Of a DNA stretch of 64,000 nucleotides, positions 16,681-25,300 are shown piece by piece. The stretch is from positions 1 through 64,000 of the forward strand of contig NZ_JAGMTU010000008.1 of assembly GCF_023703415.1 (NCBI RefSeq), written 5' to 3'. Made by a program: the position numbers and the translations under genes. The DNA comes from Microbacterium sp. USTB-Y (GTDB lineage Bacteria > Actinomycetota > Actinomycetes > Actinomycetales > Microbacteriaceae). A model generated the notes under the pieces. The model was given only the letters and a program-made list of their open reading frames with translations. It did not search any database and had not been told where the DNA came from. The first letter of the stretch is position 1; each line of letters begins with the position of its first letter.

Positions 16681-18012
16681 TCAGAACCAGGTCTCCACGG
16701 CGTCGACGACGAGCGGATCCGCCGCGTCGGCGTCGGCCACCACCGGGATCAGTCGCCACTTGTCGAGCGCGGTGCACGGGTGCGAGAGCCCGAGTCGCAC
16801 GACGTCGCCGACGCGCAGCTGATCCGCACGGCCGTCGGAGACCGCGGCCTCGGCGAGCCGCAGGAAAAGGTGCTGGTCGTTCAGCGCCGTGACCTGCGAG
16901 CCGTCGAGCACTCCGTCGTCCTCCGGGCGGCCCGAGACGTGCTGCGCGACGGGCAGCCCTTCGTCGAACGACGCGTCGCGCCGGCCCGCGTCGAGCAGGG
17001 CGAGTCCGGGCTCCGGGCGCGACAGCACCCGCGCCCACAGGTGCATCGCGGAGCGGAACGGGGTCGTGCCGATCTCGCGTCCCATCGGGGTGATGCCTGC
17101 GTAGAAGCCGTCGTCGTGCACCTGGAACGCCCCGGATCGCACCACTACGTCGGCGTCGGGGCAGAGCACCGGCAGCACGGCTCCGACCCGGTCGAAGTAG
17201 GCGCTTCCGCCGGCGGTGACCACCGGGCGCGTGCCCTCCGGATAGAGCCCCGCCTCGGCGAGCTCGCGATGGAGGTCGGCGAGATCGTGCAGATACGCGT
17301 CGACCGCGGCGAGTGACGCCGCGGTGCGGTCGTGGGCGAGCGCGCCCTCGTAACCGCCGACGCCCGCGAGTTCGAGGGCGGGCGAGGCGGCGATCGCGGC
17401 GGCGACCGCGCGTGCCGTGGCGCGGTCCCTGGCGCCCGTGCGCCCACCGGCGCCGCCGAGCTCCACCAGCACCCGCAGCGGGCGCGCGGGGGCTCCCAGC
17501 GCGGCGGTCATCACCTCGACCGCCGCCACGCCATCGGCCCAGCAGAGCACCTCGAGCCCGGGATCCGCCGCGAGCGCGTCGGCGAGGCCGCGCAGGGCGA
17601 CCGGATCCACGACCTCGTTGGCGACGAGGATCCGGGGCACGCCGTTCGCGAGTGCGACCTGGGCCTGCCAGGCCGTCGCGAAGGTCAGCGCCCACGCGCC
17701 GGCGTCGAGCAGCTGCCGCCACAGCACCGGGGCCATCGTGGTCTTGCCGTGCGGCGCGAGCAGCACCCCCGCCTCGTCGGCCCAGCCGGCCATGAGGCCG
17801 ACGTTGTGCGCGAGGGCTACCCGGTCGAGCGTGAGCAGCGGCGTGGGGAAGTCGGAGAGTCGCGGGGCGCCGGCCAGGAGCTCCCCGAGCAGGTGGCCCT
17901 GCGCGGAAGGCGGGAAGGACTTGTCCTGCGCGGACACCCGGCGTCCGGCCGCGGCGGACACGCTCGGAGCGGAGACGGAGGAGGGCGAAGCGGTGCGATC
18001 GGAGTCATCCAC
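16681..18012 (-). CDS. D-amino-acid dehydratase/aldolase-like PLP enzyme (DSD1/D-threonine-aldolase type)
   Basis: 443 aa with the GTG start at 18012. N-terminal alanine-racemase-like PLP barrel: PTPLLTLD followed by APHGKTTMAP, where the Lys binds PLP. C-terminal D-Ser dehydratase-like domain with the metal-binding LSHPCTALDKWR (His-Cys). Known members are D-threonine aldolase, eukaryotic-type D-serine dehydratase and, by report, D-glucosaminate dehydratase. Next to a KDG-type kinase and KDPG-type aldolase, D-glucosaminate to KDG plus ammonia is the attractive reaction. An upstream ATG at 18054 is in frame, but it would put the operator inside the gene. The GTG at 18012 lies 6 nt after a CATCAT -10 and suits a leaderless start. 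Confidence 0.82.
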   Translation of the reverse strand: MDDSDRTASPSSVSAPSVSAAAGRRVSAQDKSFPPSAQGHLLGELLAGAPRLSDFPTPLLTLDRVALAHNVGLMAGWADEAGVLLAPHGKTTMAPVLWRQLLDAGAWALTFATAWQAQVALANGVPRILVANEVVDPVALRGLADALAADPGLEVLCWADGVAAVEVMTAALGAPARPLRVLVELGGAGGRTGARDRATARAVAAAIAASPALELAGVGGYEGALAHDRTAASLAAVDAYLHDLADLHRELAEAGLYPEGTRPVVTAGGSAYFDRVGAVLPVLCPDADVVVRSGAFQVHDDGFYAGITPMGREIGTTPFRSAMHLWARVLSRPEPGLALLDAGRRDASFDEGLPVAQHVSGRPEDDGVLDGSQVTALNDQHLFLRLAEAAVSDGRADQLRVGDVVRLGLSHPCTALDKWRLIPVVADADAADPLVVDAVETWF

Positions 18013-18018
18013 ACGATC

Positions 18019-18083
18019 ATGATGCCCGGTTGTTGCGTCATGCGCAATATCCATTGCACACTTTCGCTCCCCTCCACTAGGGT
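18019..18083. promoter_or_regulatory. divergent promoters of the dehydratase and kinase operons
   Basis: Plus strand: TTGCAC (18054-18059), 18 bp, TAGGGT (18078-18083), 7 nt, ATG 18091. Minus strand: TTGCGC (18042-18047), 17 bp, CATCAT (18019-18024), 6 nt, GTG 18012. Both transcripts would be leaderless. Confidence 0.5.
18029..18058. promoter_or_regulatory. operator shared with the ABC/GH20 promoter region (site 2)
   Basis: GTTG, the core palindrome TTGCG-N5-CGCAA (18033-18047), 5 bp, ATTGCA. This matches site 1 at 12764-12792 in order and spacing. It covers the -35 boxes of both divergent promoters, so one bound regulator could control both operons. Confidence 0.6.
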
Positions 18084-18090
18084 CGAGAGT

Positions 18091-19059
18091 ATGTCCGCGC
18101 CGTCCCCCTCCTCCTCGCTGCGCGCCGCCGCATTCGGCGAAGCCCTGGTCGTGCTCGTGCAGGACGTCCCGGGTCCGCTGGAGGCCTCCCCGGTCTTCCG
18201 CCGCTCGCTCGGCGGCGCGGAGGCGAACGTCGCGATCGGCCTCGCCGCCCTCGGCGTGCCGACCTCGGTGATCAGCCAGGTCGGCGACGACGGCTTCGGC
18301 CGCTACATCGTCGACGAGCTGCGACTGCTGGGCGTCGACACCTCGGCCTGCGCCGTCGACCCGGCGCGCGCCACGGGCCTGTACTTCAAGGAGGTCGGCG
18401 GCGGCACCGGCCGGCCCACCGACCTCGGCCCCGCCCGCAGCCGGATGCACTACTTCCGCAGCGGCTCCGCCGGCGCCCATCTCACGCCCGCTCTGCTCGA
18501 CACCCCCGACGTGGCCCGAGTGCTCGACCAGGCCGCGATCGTGCACACCACCGGCATCACCCCGGCTTTGTCGGACTCCGCCTCGGCGGCGCAGCACGCG
18601 CTCGTCGCCCGGGTGCGCCCGCGGGGCCTGGTCTCCTTCGATCTGAACTGGCGCCCCCGGCTCTGGCACGGGCGCGAGGCGGCGGGTCGTCTGCAGCTCG
18701 CCGAGCTCATGCGCACCTGCGACATCGCCCTGGCCGGCCTCGACGAGGCGACCGAGGTCTTCGGCGTCTCCACGGCCGAGGAACTGCGGGCGATGTTCCC
18801 CGAACCCCGCCGCCTCGTCGTCAAGAACGACGGCGGAGCCGTGATCGCGTTCGACGGCGCCGAACGCGTCGAGGTGCCGGTTCCCGAGCGCGTGCCCGTG
18901 ATCGAGGCGATCGGCGCCGGCGACGCCTTCGCCGCGGGCCTGCTCGCCGGTATCCTGCAACAGCTCCCGCTCTTCGCCTCCGTCGAGCAGGGCCATCGCA
19001 CGGCCGCCCGTGCGCTGTCCTCGATCACCGACCACATCGCCCCTGGATCCCGCCGATGA
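18091..19059 (+). CDS. PfkB-family sugar kinase, KDG-kinase type
   Basis: 322 aa ribokinase-fold kinase. GGAEANVAIGLAALG (about 41-55) is the substrate-binding PfkB signature and EAIGAGDAFAAG (about 272-283) carries the catalytic Asp and anion hole. The closest named role I can suggest is phosphorylation of 2-keto-3-deoxygluconate, because KDPG-type aldolase and D-glucosaminate-type dehydratase genes are next to it. Fructokinase is the alternative. It is first in an operon with IclR (ATGA overlap) and RidA (GTGA overlap). Leaderless start. Confidence 0.82.
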   Translation: MSAPSPSSSLRAAAFGEALVVLVQDVPGPLEASPVFRRSLGGAEANVAIGLAALGVPTSVISQVGDDGFGRYIVDELRLLGVDTSACAVDPARATGLYFKEVGGGTGRPTDLGPARSRMHYFRSGSAGAHLTPALLDTPDVARVLDQAAIVHTTGITPALSDSASAAQHALVARVRPRGLVSFDLNWRPRLWHGREAAGRLQLAELMRTCDIALAGLDEATEVFGVSTAEELRAMFPEPRRLVVKNDGGAVIAFDGAERVEVPVPERVPVIEAIGAGDAFAAGLLAGILQQLPLFASVEQGHRTAARALSSITDHIAPGSRR

Positions 19060-19829
19060 ACCAGACCGTCACCCGCGCCCTCGACCTGCTCTCCGCCCTC
19101 CAGGACGGGGCGCAGACCCTGGACGAATGCGCCGAGCGCCTCGGCGTGCACAAGTCCACGATCCTGCGTCTCCTGCAGACGCTGGAGGCGCAGCGCTTCG
19201 TGACCCACGATGCGCAGCACCGCTACCGGCTCGGATCCCGTCTCTTCGAGCTGGCCGGCGCCGCCCTCGCCCAGCGGGACGTCCGCGACGTGGCTCGTCC
19301 GCACCTGGAGAGGCTGAACGAGGAGACCGGACAGACCGTGCATCTGGCGGCCTACGAGTCGGGCGACGTCGTCTACATCGACAAGCTCGAGGCGCGCACC
19401 GGCATCCGCATGTACTCGCGGGTCGGCCTGCGCGCCCCCCTGCACAGCACCGCGGTCGCGAAGGTGCTGCTGGCGGATCTTCCCGCCGCCGCCCGCCGGG
19501 AGATCGCGGAGGGGATCGACTACGTGCCGTTCACCGACCGCACGATCCGCAACGCGACCGACTTCCTCGCCGAACTGGAGCGGGTGCGTGCCGACGGCTT
19601 CGCCCGTGATAGCGCCGAGCACGAGACGTTCATCAACTGCATCGCCGCGCCCATCCGCGACGGCAGCGGGGCGGTCGTCGCGGCCGCATCGGTCTCCGTG
19701 CCGACCCTGTCGCTGCCTGCGCACGAGGTGCTGGCGCTCCTGCCGCAGCTGATGACGGCGACCCGCGGCGCATCCGCAGACCTGGGCTGGGCTCCGCGCT
19801 CCGTCAACGACCGAGAGGAACGACTGTGA
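19056..19829 (+). CDS. IclR-family transcriptional regulator
   Basis: 257 aa. N-terminal winged helix-turn-helix (about 1-62: TLDECAERLGVHKSTILRLL), C-terminal IclR effector domain (about 75-245). The IclR family contains KdgR, which senses KDG, so a KDG-type effector fits the locus. It is co-transcribed with the kinase and RidA, and is the best candidate for binding the TTGC-N7-GCAA operators at 12774-12788 and 18033-18047. Confidence 0.92.
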   Translation: MNQTVTRALDLLSALQDGAQTLDECAERLGVHKSTILRLLQTLEAQRFVTHDAQHRYRLGSRLFELAGAALAQRDVRDVARPHLERLNEETGQTVHLAAYESGDVVYIDKLEARTGIRMYSRVGLRAPLHSTAVAKVLLADLPAAARREIAEGIDYVPFTDRTIRNATDFLAELERVRADGFARDSAEHETFINCIAAPIRDGSGAVVAAASVSVPTLSLPAHEVLALLPQLMTATRGASADLGWAPRSVNDREERL

Positions 19830-20227
19830 CCGAGAAGACCCGCATCCTGACCGCCGACGCCCCCGCGCCGGCGCACGTGTTCTCGCAGGGAGTGCGCAAG
19901 GGCCCGATCGTGCAGGTGTCCGGTCAGGGCCCGGTGGATCCGGCCACGGGCGAGTACCTCTTCCCCGGCGACGTCGCGAGCCAGACCCTGCGCACGCTCG
20001 AGAACGTGCGCGCGATCGTCGAGGCGTCGGGTGCGACCTTCGACGACGTGATCATGCTGCGCGTCTATCTCACGAAGCGGGAGGACTTCGCGATCATGAA
20101 CGAGGCCTACGGCGCGTTCGTCACGAAGCACACCCCGAGCGGTGTGCTGCCGTCGCGCACCACGGTGTTCACGGGCCTGCCCCGCGAGGAGATGCTCGTC
20201 GAGATCGACGCGCTCGCGGTGGTCTGA
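19826..20227 (+). CDS. RidA/YjgF-family enamine/imine deaminase
   Basis: 133 aa, the usual length. Conserved SQGVRKGPIVQVSGQGP near the N-terminus and a PSRTTVF stretch with the Arg that binds the carboxylate (about residue 111). RidA proteins hydrolyse reactive enamine/imine intermediates released by PLP dehydratases. Its place beside a PLP dehydratase gene fits that role: it would finish the release of ammonia. Start GTG overlaps the IclR stop. Confidence 0.9.
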   Translation: MTEKTRILTADAPAPAHVFSQGVRKGPIVQVSGQGPVDPATGEYLFPGDVASQTLRTLENVRAIVEASGATFDDVIMLRVYLTKREDFAIMNEAYGAFVTKHTPSGVLPSRTTVFTGLPREEMLVEIDALAVV

Positions 20228-20240
20228 CCCGCCGGACCGG

Positions 20241-22178
20241 CTACAGCTCGATCTGCGATCCCATCACGATCACGCGATCGCGCGGCAGCCCGAAGTGGTC
20301 GCTCGCGTCGGTGGTGATGTGCGACGCCGCGAGGAAGAGCCTCTTGCGCCACAGCGCCATGCCGCCGCACCGTCCTTCGCGCAGCTCGATCTTCGAGAGG
20401 AAGTACGTGGCGTTGTCGAGATCGAGCCACCCCTGGGTCTTGTGCGGCGGGATCGACCGCAGCGCCCGGGGGATGTCCGGGTTCTCCGCGTAGCCGAACC
20501 GCGCGGAGATGTAGAGGATCCCGTCGGTCGGATCCCCGAGGTCGTCGACCGTGCAGCGCTGGGACTGCGGGACCCGCGGGACGTTCTGGATGTCGACGGA
20601 GAGGATGATCACGCGCGCGTGCCGCACATGATTGTGCTCGACGTTGGCCCGCAGCGCGAGAGGGGTGGTCGTTCCGCCCGGGTTGAGGAAGATCGCGGTG
20701 CCGGGAACCCGGTCGATGAGCTTCGGGTGGGTGCGGAGGTTGCGCACGAAGTCGGCCAGCGAGCCCTCCGCCTCGGTGCGGCGCGCGGTGATGAGCGCCC
20801 GCCCGCGCTGCCAGGTCGTCATGACGATGAACGCTGCCAGGCCGATCGCGAGCGGGAGCCAGGCGCCGTGCACGAACTTGGTGGCGTTGGCGGCGAGGAA
20901 CAGCAGGTCGACGGAGAGCAGCAGCACCGCGCCGATCGCGAGGATCCAGGCCGGCGTCTTCCACCGGCGTCGGGCCAGATAGAAGAACAGCAGCGTGGTG
21001 ATGGTGATGGTGCCGATCACCGCCATGCCGTAGGCGAACGCGAGCGAGGCGGAGCTGCGGAACACGAACACCAGGGTGATCACCGAGACCATGAGCAGCC
21101 AGTTGATCCACGGCACGTAGACCTGCCCCTGCGTCTCGGACGAGGTGTGCGTCACGCGCAGCCGCGGCAGGTAGCCCAGCCCCGAGGCCTGGGCGGCTAC
21201 GGAGAAGGCACCGGAGATCACCGACTGCGAGGCGATCACCGTCGCCGCCGTGGCCAGGATCACGAGGGCGATCCGGCCCCACTCCGGCGCGAGCAGGAAG
21301 AACGGCGCCGACATGTTCGCCTTGTCCTCGAGCAGCAGCGCCCCCTGGCCGAGGTAGGTGAGGGCGAGCGCGGGGAACACCAGGAACAGCCAGGCGATCG
21401 AGATCGGCTTGCGGCCGAAGTGGCCCATGTCGGCGTAGAGAGCCTCGGCGCCGGTGACGGAGAGCACGACCGCGGCGAGCGCGAAGAACGCGATGTGGAA
21501 GTGGCTGACCATGAAGCCGATCGCATAGGTGGGCAGCAGGGCGAGGAGGATCTGCGGATCGTGCAGGATCCCGCCGAGGCCGAGCACGCCCACGACGACG
21601 AACCAGACCACCATGATCGGCCCGAAGAGCCGCCCGACCACCGAGCTGCCGAGCTTCTGGATGAGGAAGAGGATCAGCAGGATGGTGGCCGTGATGGGCA
21701 CCACCCACTCCTCGAGGCCCGGATTGATGGTCTTGAGGCCCTCGACCGCGGAGAGCACCGAAATCGCCGGGGTGATCATGCTGTCGCCGAGGAACAGCGC
21801 CGCACCCAGCACGGCGAGACCGGACAGGATCGCCACCGTGCGCGTGCGGCCCTTCGGCGCCCAGCGGCGCAGCAGCGTGAGCAGCGCCATGATGCCGCCC
21901 TCGCCGTCGTTGTCCATGCGCATCGCGAGCAGGACGTAGGTGATCGTGACGATCAGGATGACCGACCAGACGATGAGCGAGACGACCCCGTACAGGTTCT
22001 CCGTCGTGAGGGGGATCGGATGCGGATCCTCGGGGTTGAACACGGTCTGCAGCGCATAGATCGGGCTGGTGCCGATGTCGCCGAACACGACCCCGAGCGC
22101 CCCGACGATGAGCGCGAGCCGGAGCGGGTGGCCCGCGGCGGCCGTGGGACTCTTCGACAGGGATGCGCCGTTGTTCAC
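20241..22178 (-). CDS. kup: KUP-family potassium uptake protein
   Basis: 645 aa, secondary K+ (probably K+/H+) transporter. GVVFGDIGTSPIYALQTVF near the N-terminus is the KUP signature. About 12 helices fill residues 20-450, followed by a soluble C-terminal domain (about 460-645). Start GTG at 22178, with TAGGCT (22185-22190) 6 nt upstream, so leaderless. Upstream lie two pairs of 11-bp direct repeats (22218-22271). It stands alone, convergent with ridA. Confidence 0.95.
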   Translation of the reverse strand: MNNGASLSKSPTAAAGHPLRLALIVGALGVVFGDIGTSPIYALQTVFNPEDPHPIPLTTENLYGVVSLIVWSVILIVTITYVLLAMRMDNDGEGGIMALLTLLRRWAPKGRTRTVAILSGLAVLGAALFLGDSMITPAISVLSAVEGLKTINPGLEEWVVPITATILLILFLIQKLGSSVVGRLFGPIMVVWFVVVGVLGLGGILHDPQILLALLPTYAIGFMVSHFHIAFFALAAVVLSVTGAEALYADMGHFGRKPISIAWLFLVFPALALTYLGQGALLLEDKANMSAPFFLLAPEWGRIALVILATAATVIASQSVISGAFSVAAQASGLGYLPRLRVTHTSSETQGQVYVPWINWLLMVSVITLVFVFRSSASLAFAYGMAVIGTITITTLLFFYLARRRWKTPAWILAIGAVLLLSVDLLFLAANATKFVHGAWLPLAIGLAAFIVMTTWQRGRALITARRTEAEGSLADFVRNLRTHPKLIDRVPGTAIFLNPGGTTTPLALRANVEHNHVRHARVIILSVDIQNVPRVPQSQRCTVDDLGDPTDGILYISARFGYAENPDIPRALRSIPPHKTQGWLDLDNATYFLSKIELREGRCGGMALWRKRLFLAASHITTDASDHFGLPRDRVIVMGSQIEL

Positions 22179-22217
22179 AGACGAAGCCTAGAGCCCGCGC
22201 GCGCCGCGTTCGGGTGC

Positions 22218-22271
22218 TCCTCACGGAATCCTCACGCGGTGTCGCGGGCGTCTCCTCACGGGATCCTCACG
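22218..22271 (-). promoter_or_regulatory. two pairs of 11-bp direct repeats upstream of kup
   Basis: CGTGAGGA on the minus strand at 22218-22225, 22229-22236, 22253-22260 and 22264-22271: two pairs, each with an exact 11-bp step, 35 bp apart. An 11-bp direct repeat is the usual target form of OmpR/PhoB-type response regulators. The repeats lie 40-93 bp before the kup start. Confidence 0.55.
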
Positions 22272-22296
22272 GGCGTGCGGCATCCGGCGACGACGA

Positions 22297-22328
22297 AGCG
22301 CCGGCCCTCGCGGACGAGGACCGGCGCT
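22297..22328 (-). terminator. hairpin terminator of the M6 metalloprotease gene
   Basis: AGCGCCGG (22297-22304) / CCGGCGCT (22321-22328) with an inner CCTCG/CGAGG stem: about 13 pairs with one mismatch and a 4-nt loop, 22 bp beyond the stop. Confidence 0.75.
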
Positions 22329-22350
22329 CCGGGTGGCGTCGCGGGTTCGA

Positions 22351-25300
22351 CTAGTTCTGCGACTCGGCCGCGCTGCCTCCGTCGAGACGACGGCGACGGC
22401 GCGCCATGACCATCAGCGCACCGGCGAGCAGCACGAGCAGACCGCCGACGATACCCGTCGTCAGCAGCGCGTCGCCGTTCAGACCGGTCGTCGCGAGCGC
22501 GCCGGACCCGTGCCCCTTGCCGCCGCCGTCGCCTCCGGTGACCGGCGGAGTCGGCGTCGGAGTCGGAGTGCCCGGCGTCGTGACCTCGGCGATGACGAAG
22601 GTGCTCGTCGCCGGGTCGCTGGAAAGGTCGCCCACGCTCTGCGCCGCGGAGATCGTGTGCGATCCGAGCGCGAAGCTGCCGGCGAGCGGCACCGTCCACG
22701 TGCCGTCGTCGCCCACGATCACCGGCTCCTCAGCCGTGACCGCGGCATCCGCCGCCTTGTCCTTCGCCGCGGCGGGAGCCGCGGCCTTGGCCTCGGCGGC
22801 GGCTGCGCCGTCGACCGTCACCTCGACGACGGCTCCCGGCACACCCGTGCCGCTGACCGCGGTCGGCGCCGTGTCGAGCTTCGCGCCGTCCGCGGGCGAG
22901 GTGATCGCCGGAGCGGCCGGCTTCGACGGGGCGTCGGAGAGCGGCGCGCGCACCGTGAGCAGAGCCGCCGTGTTCTTCTGCAGCGCCTTCTTCACGGTGA
23001 CCACGGTGCCGTAGCCGACGCCGGAGTCGGCGGGGTTGCCGGTGCCGAGGGTGGTGAACTCCAGGTCGGTGCCGTACAGATCCGTCGCCGGAGTGCCGTC
23101 GGCGTTGACCACGCGCGTGGTGTACGCCGCGTCGTCGACCGAGGGCACGACGACCGACGCGTCGCGCAGACGGTTGTACAGCTGGCCGTCACGGTACTCC
23201 AGGCCGGCGACCCAGCCCTGGTCGTCGGTGAAGCTGCTCACCGGCGGCTGGGCGGCGATGTCGGTGCATGCCTCGGTGAAGTCCTTGTCCACCATGCAGT
23301 CCTTGAACGGCAGGGTCGGCGTGAGACCGAAGGCGGCATTCGACGACTGCGCACGGCTGGAGATGTTCTTCATCAGCGACGGATCCAGCGCGGCTTCCGC
23401 CCCGGTGCGACGCAGCGGGTCGAAGTGGCTGTCGACGAGCAGGAGCCCGCCCTTGGCCCCGTAGCTGGGCAGGTTGGTCAGATACGACGTGATCTGGTTC
23501 GACGAGCCGTAGGCCGCGTCGCGGTACCAGACCAGCGCACCCGGCGCGTTGTACGGAACCTTCTCGACCTTCCAGCCCTCGTCGCTGTAGACCGTGGTGT
23601 AGCCGTACTTCAGGCCCTCGTCGAAGCCGTCGAAGTTGCGCCACTCGACCATGTAGAACTGCTTCTTGGTCTGAATGCCGGTGTCGCGGGTCCAGCCGGC
23701 CCCCGTGGTGTCCGTGAAGGTGCCGGCAGTCGCCGCCCAGCCGTTGTCGCCCGACTCCACGTCGTCGGTCCACACGTCGGATCCGCCCGCACTGAGGGCG
23801 AAGTCGTCGGAGAACCAGCCGCGCTCCTCGAAGGCCGCGTCGGTGGCCTGGCGCAGACGCACCTGGATGTTCTGGCCCGCGTACGAGGACAGATCGATGT
23901 GGTCGTGGCGCCAGCCGCCCGAGGATCCGGTCAGACCGTACTTCTTGTTGCCGAAGTCCTTCATCCGGCCGTTCGGGTCGCTGTAGCCGTCGTCGGTCGA
24001 CACGAGCTTGTCGCTGTCGTCGTAGACCTTCTGCTCGGTCCACGTGGTGCCGCCATCGGTCGAGACCTCGACGAAGCCGAAGTCCCAGTCCTCCTCGATC
24101 ACGTAGTTGTTCCACATCGAGAAGGTCGCACCGGCCGGCACGTTGTCGATCGTGCGGCTCAGGGTCGCGTCGGCCCAGTCCTGGTCGGCGTTCGAGTACC
24201 ACATCTCGGCGCCGCTGTGCGGCGTGGCGAGCGTCTTCACCTTGTCCGGCAGGTTGATCTTGATGCCGTCCTCGGTGCCGTTCGCAGGCCGGGACGCCTG
24301 TCCCACCTTGATCGTCTTCGTGCCGTCACCGGGGTTGATCTCGAGCGGGTCCACCCAGCCGAGCACCCACTTGTCCCAGATGCCCATGTGCGTCGGCATC
24401 GACTGGAAGATCGGTCCGGAGTGCGATCCGGAGCTCATCAGATCCCAGAAGTCGACGTCGGAGTCCCCCGCGTTGGAGGTGTCGTACAGGTCGGGCAGGC
24501 CGAGGTCGTGACCGTACTCGTGGGCGAACACGCCGACGCCGGAGTTCTCCGGCTGCACGATGTAGTTCTGGATCTTGAAGTCGGTGCCCGGGATCGTGGC
24601 GCCGCCCGCGACGTCGGACGAGTGCGCCCAGATCGCGTAGGTGCCCTCCTTGCCGCCGCCGCCCGACTTGTCCTCACCGGCGTGCACGAGCACGACGTGG
24701 TCGATGATGCCGTCCGGCTCGTGCACGTTGCCGTCGCCGTCGCGGTCGCCCTGGTCCTCGATGTCGTAGTCCGCCCACGGGAACGAGGGGTCGGACTGCG
24801 CGAGCGCCGCCACCGCGTCGATGGGGAGCTGGCCGGGGCCGAGGGGGTTGTCCGGGTGACCCTGCATGTCCTGCATCGGGCCCGCGACGTACTCTCCCGT
24901 GTCGGGATCCTTGTGGCAGACCGTGGCGCCGTAGTACGCCTCGGAGTGCGGCACCTTCACCCACGCGGTCGCCTCGCCGGTGAGCGAGTACGCACCGCGG
25001 GACATCTCCTCGTACATCTTCTTCATCGTGTGGCCCGAGATGTCGAAGCCGGGCTTGCCGTCCAGGCCGGTCAGGTCGGTGCGGACGCGCTCCGTGATGC
25101 CCTCGTCGGAGAACAGCATCTTGTTGTAGAAGTCGCTGGAGAAGTCGGGCACCCACATGCTGTTGTTGTCCTTGTGGGCGGCGTCGGCCGGGTTCGCGAT
25201 GTTGTTGTGCAGCGTCGGACCCTGCACGTCACCGGGCTGGCACGTCGTCTCGCCGAACGCGGTCGGAACCTGCAGGTCGGAGAAGTCCTCGGTGCCGTCG

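Noticed and set aside
18013..18054. ATG at 18054 as the dehydratase start
   Set aside because: It would place the shared operator inside the gene, leave 36 bp for two promoters and add an unconserved tail; GTG 18012 after CATCAT is preferred.
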